A DNA stretch of 64,000 nucleotides from Ptychodera flava (taxonomy: Eukaryota > Hemichordata > Enteropneusta > Ptychoderidae). The position numbers and the translations under genes were made by a program. The DNA lies in assembly GCF_041260155.1 (NCBI RefSeq), contig NC_091941.1:39070747-39134746 (forward strand), given 5' to 3'. Within the stretch, counting starts at the first letter, position 1, and every line of letters begins with the position of its first letter. This document shows positions 63,573 through 64,000 of the stretch, piece by piece. The notes below the pieces were generated by a model, which worked only from the letters and a program-made list of their open reading frames with translations, was not told the origin of the DNA and did not search any database.

Positions 63573-64000
63573 GTAAGAAAAATTCATTCCGTATATGTTT
63601 ATATCAAAGGTCATGTTGCATAATGAGAATGTGTTCATCACCATGCTGTCAAAAAGTATCCAAATTTAAATAGTCATGATGATTTCTTTTTGTGGAATAC
63701 AATCATTTTGTCATTATCTGTATCTATAGTTATTCAATTGCCAACTGTAACCATCATATGTGCACTGCTACTGGTTTGATTTCTGTGTAGCTCATGCAGA
63801 ATAAATAAAATACTAGGACACAACTCCAAAAAAGATGACAATATACAGTCATTTGTTGACTGGTAAACAGACCTTTTCAGTTTTCCCTGGAGAGTTGTCA
63901 AGTTAAATTAAATTGTGATTACTAAACAACCATCATGTGTACAATATTGTGATCAAACAAGTCCATAATTCTGATGTGAAACTTGTCAGGTGTAACTGTA

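Noticed and set aside
1-64000. tRNA, rRNA, LTR retroelement or virus-like element
   Set aside because: I looked for tRNA B-box-like sequence, long terminal direct repeats and protease/RT/integrase motifs and saw none; a tRNAscan, Rfam and profile search would be decisive.

Overview
This is AT-rich, intron-rich animal DNA. It holds five conserved protein-coding genes with consensus GT-AG introns, short exons and repeat-filled introns. Protein similarity to vertebrate orthologues, near-vertebrate exon structure and the mix of LINE tails, TIR elements and minisatellites suggest an invertebrate deuterostome (hemichordate, echinoderm or amphioxus-like). The species cannot be fixed from the sequence.

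Layout. 1-5.8 kb is intergenic and packed with fold-back and TIR elements, several inserted into one another. 5.85-11.7 kb (+) is MKKS/BBS6, a chaperonin-like gene, preceded by a separate 81-codon membrane-protein ORF on what looks like an upstream exon of the same transcript. The MKKS reading frame is broken twice here. 11.8-14.1 kb shows no gene. 14.4-25.6 kb (+) is ACP7, a purple acid phosphatase: 12 exons, 442 aa, all metal-binding motifs present. A perfect CLEAR-type E-box lies upstream of it, and a LINE fragment and a 150-nt tandem array lie in its introns. 25.7-29.6 kb is intergenic, with a second tandem array, a LINE tail and a degenerate element. 29.9-44.0 kb (+) is FIBP: 10 exons, 360 aa. 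45.7-53.2 kb (-) is UBXN1: 11 exons, 328 aa, with a zinc finger between UBA and UBX. 53.45 kb to past the right edge (+) is a Rab GTPase of the Rab8/10/13/15 group, most like Rab15. Five exons are in the window and the 3' end lies outside.

Relationships. FIBP and UBXN1 converge tail to tail. UBXN1 and the Rab gene are head to head across 289 bp that carries an ETS-type and a CCAAT-type site. The five genes do not form one pathway: ciliopathy chaperonin, acid phosphatase, FGF-binding/LRRK2-regulator-like protein, p97/ubiquitin cofactor, vesicle-traffic GTPase.

Most notable signals: (i) the upstream ORF of MKKS; (ii) a 21-bp minisatellite abutting UBXN1 exon 9, in which many units repeat the exon's own 5' splice-site consensus; (iii) a family of TIR elements with near-constant CAGKGTTCTCCCC tips but element-specific subterminal palindromes; (iv) three elements built of nucleosome-length (about 146-150 nt) tandem units; (v) two hairpin elements with exact 9-bp target duplications. 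No CRISPR, rRNA, tRNA or LTR element was recognised.
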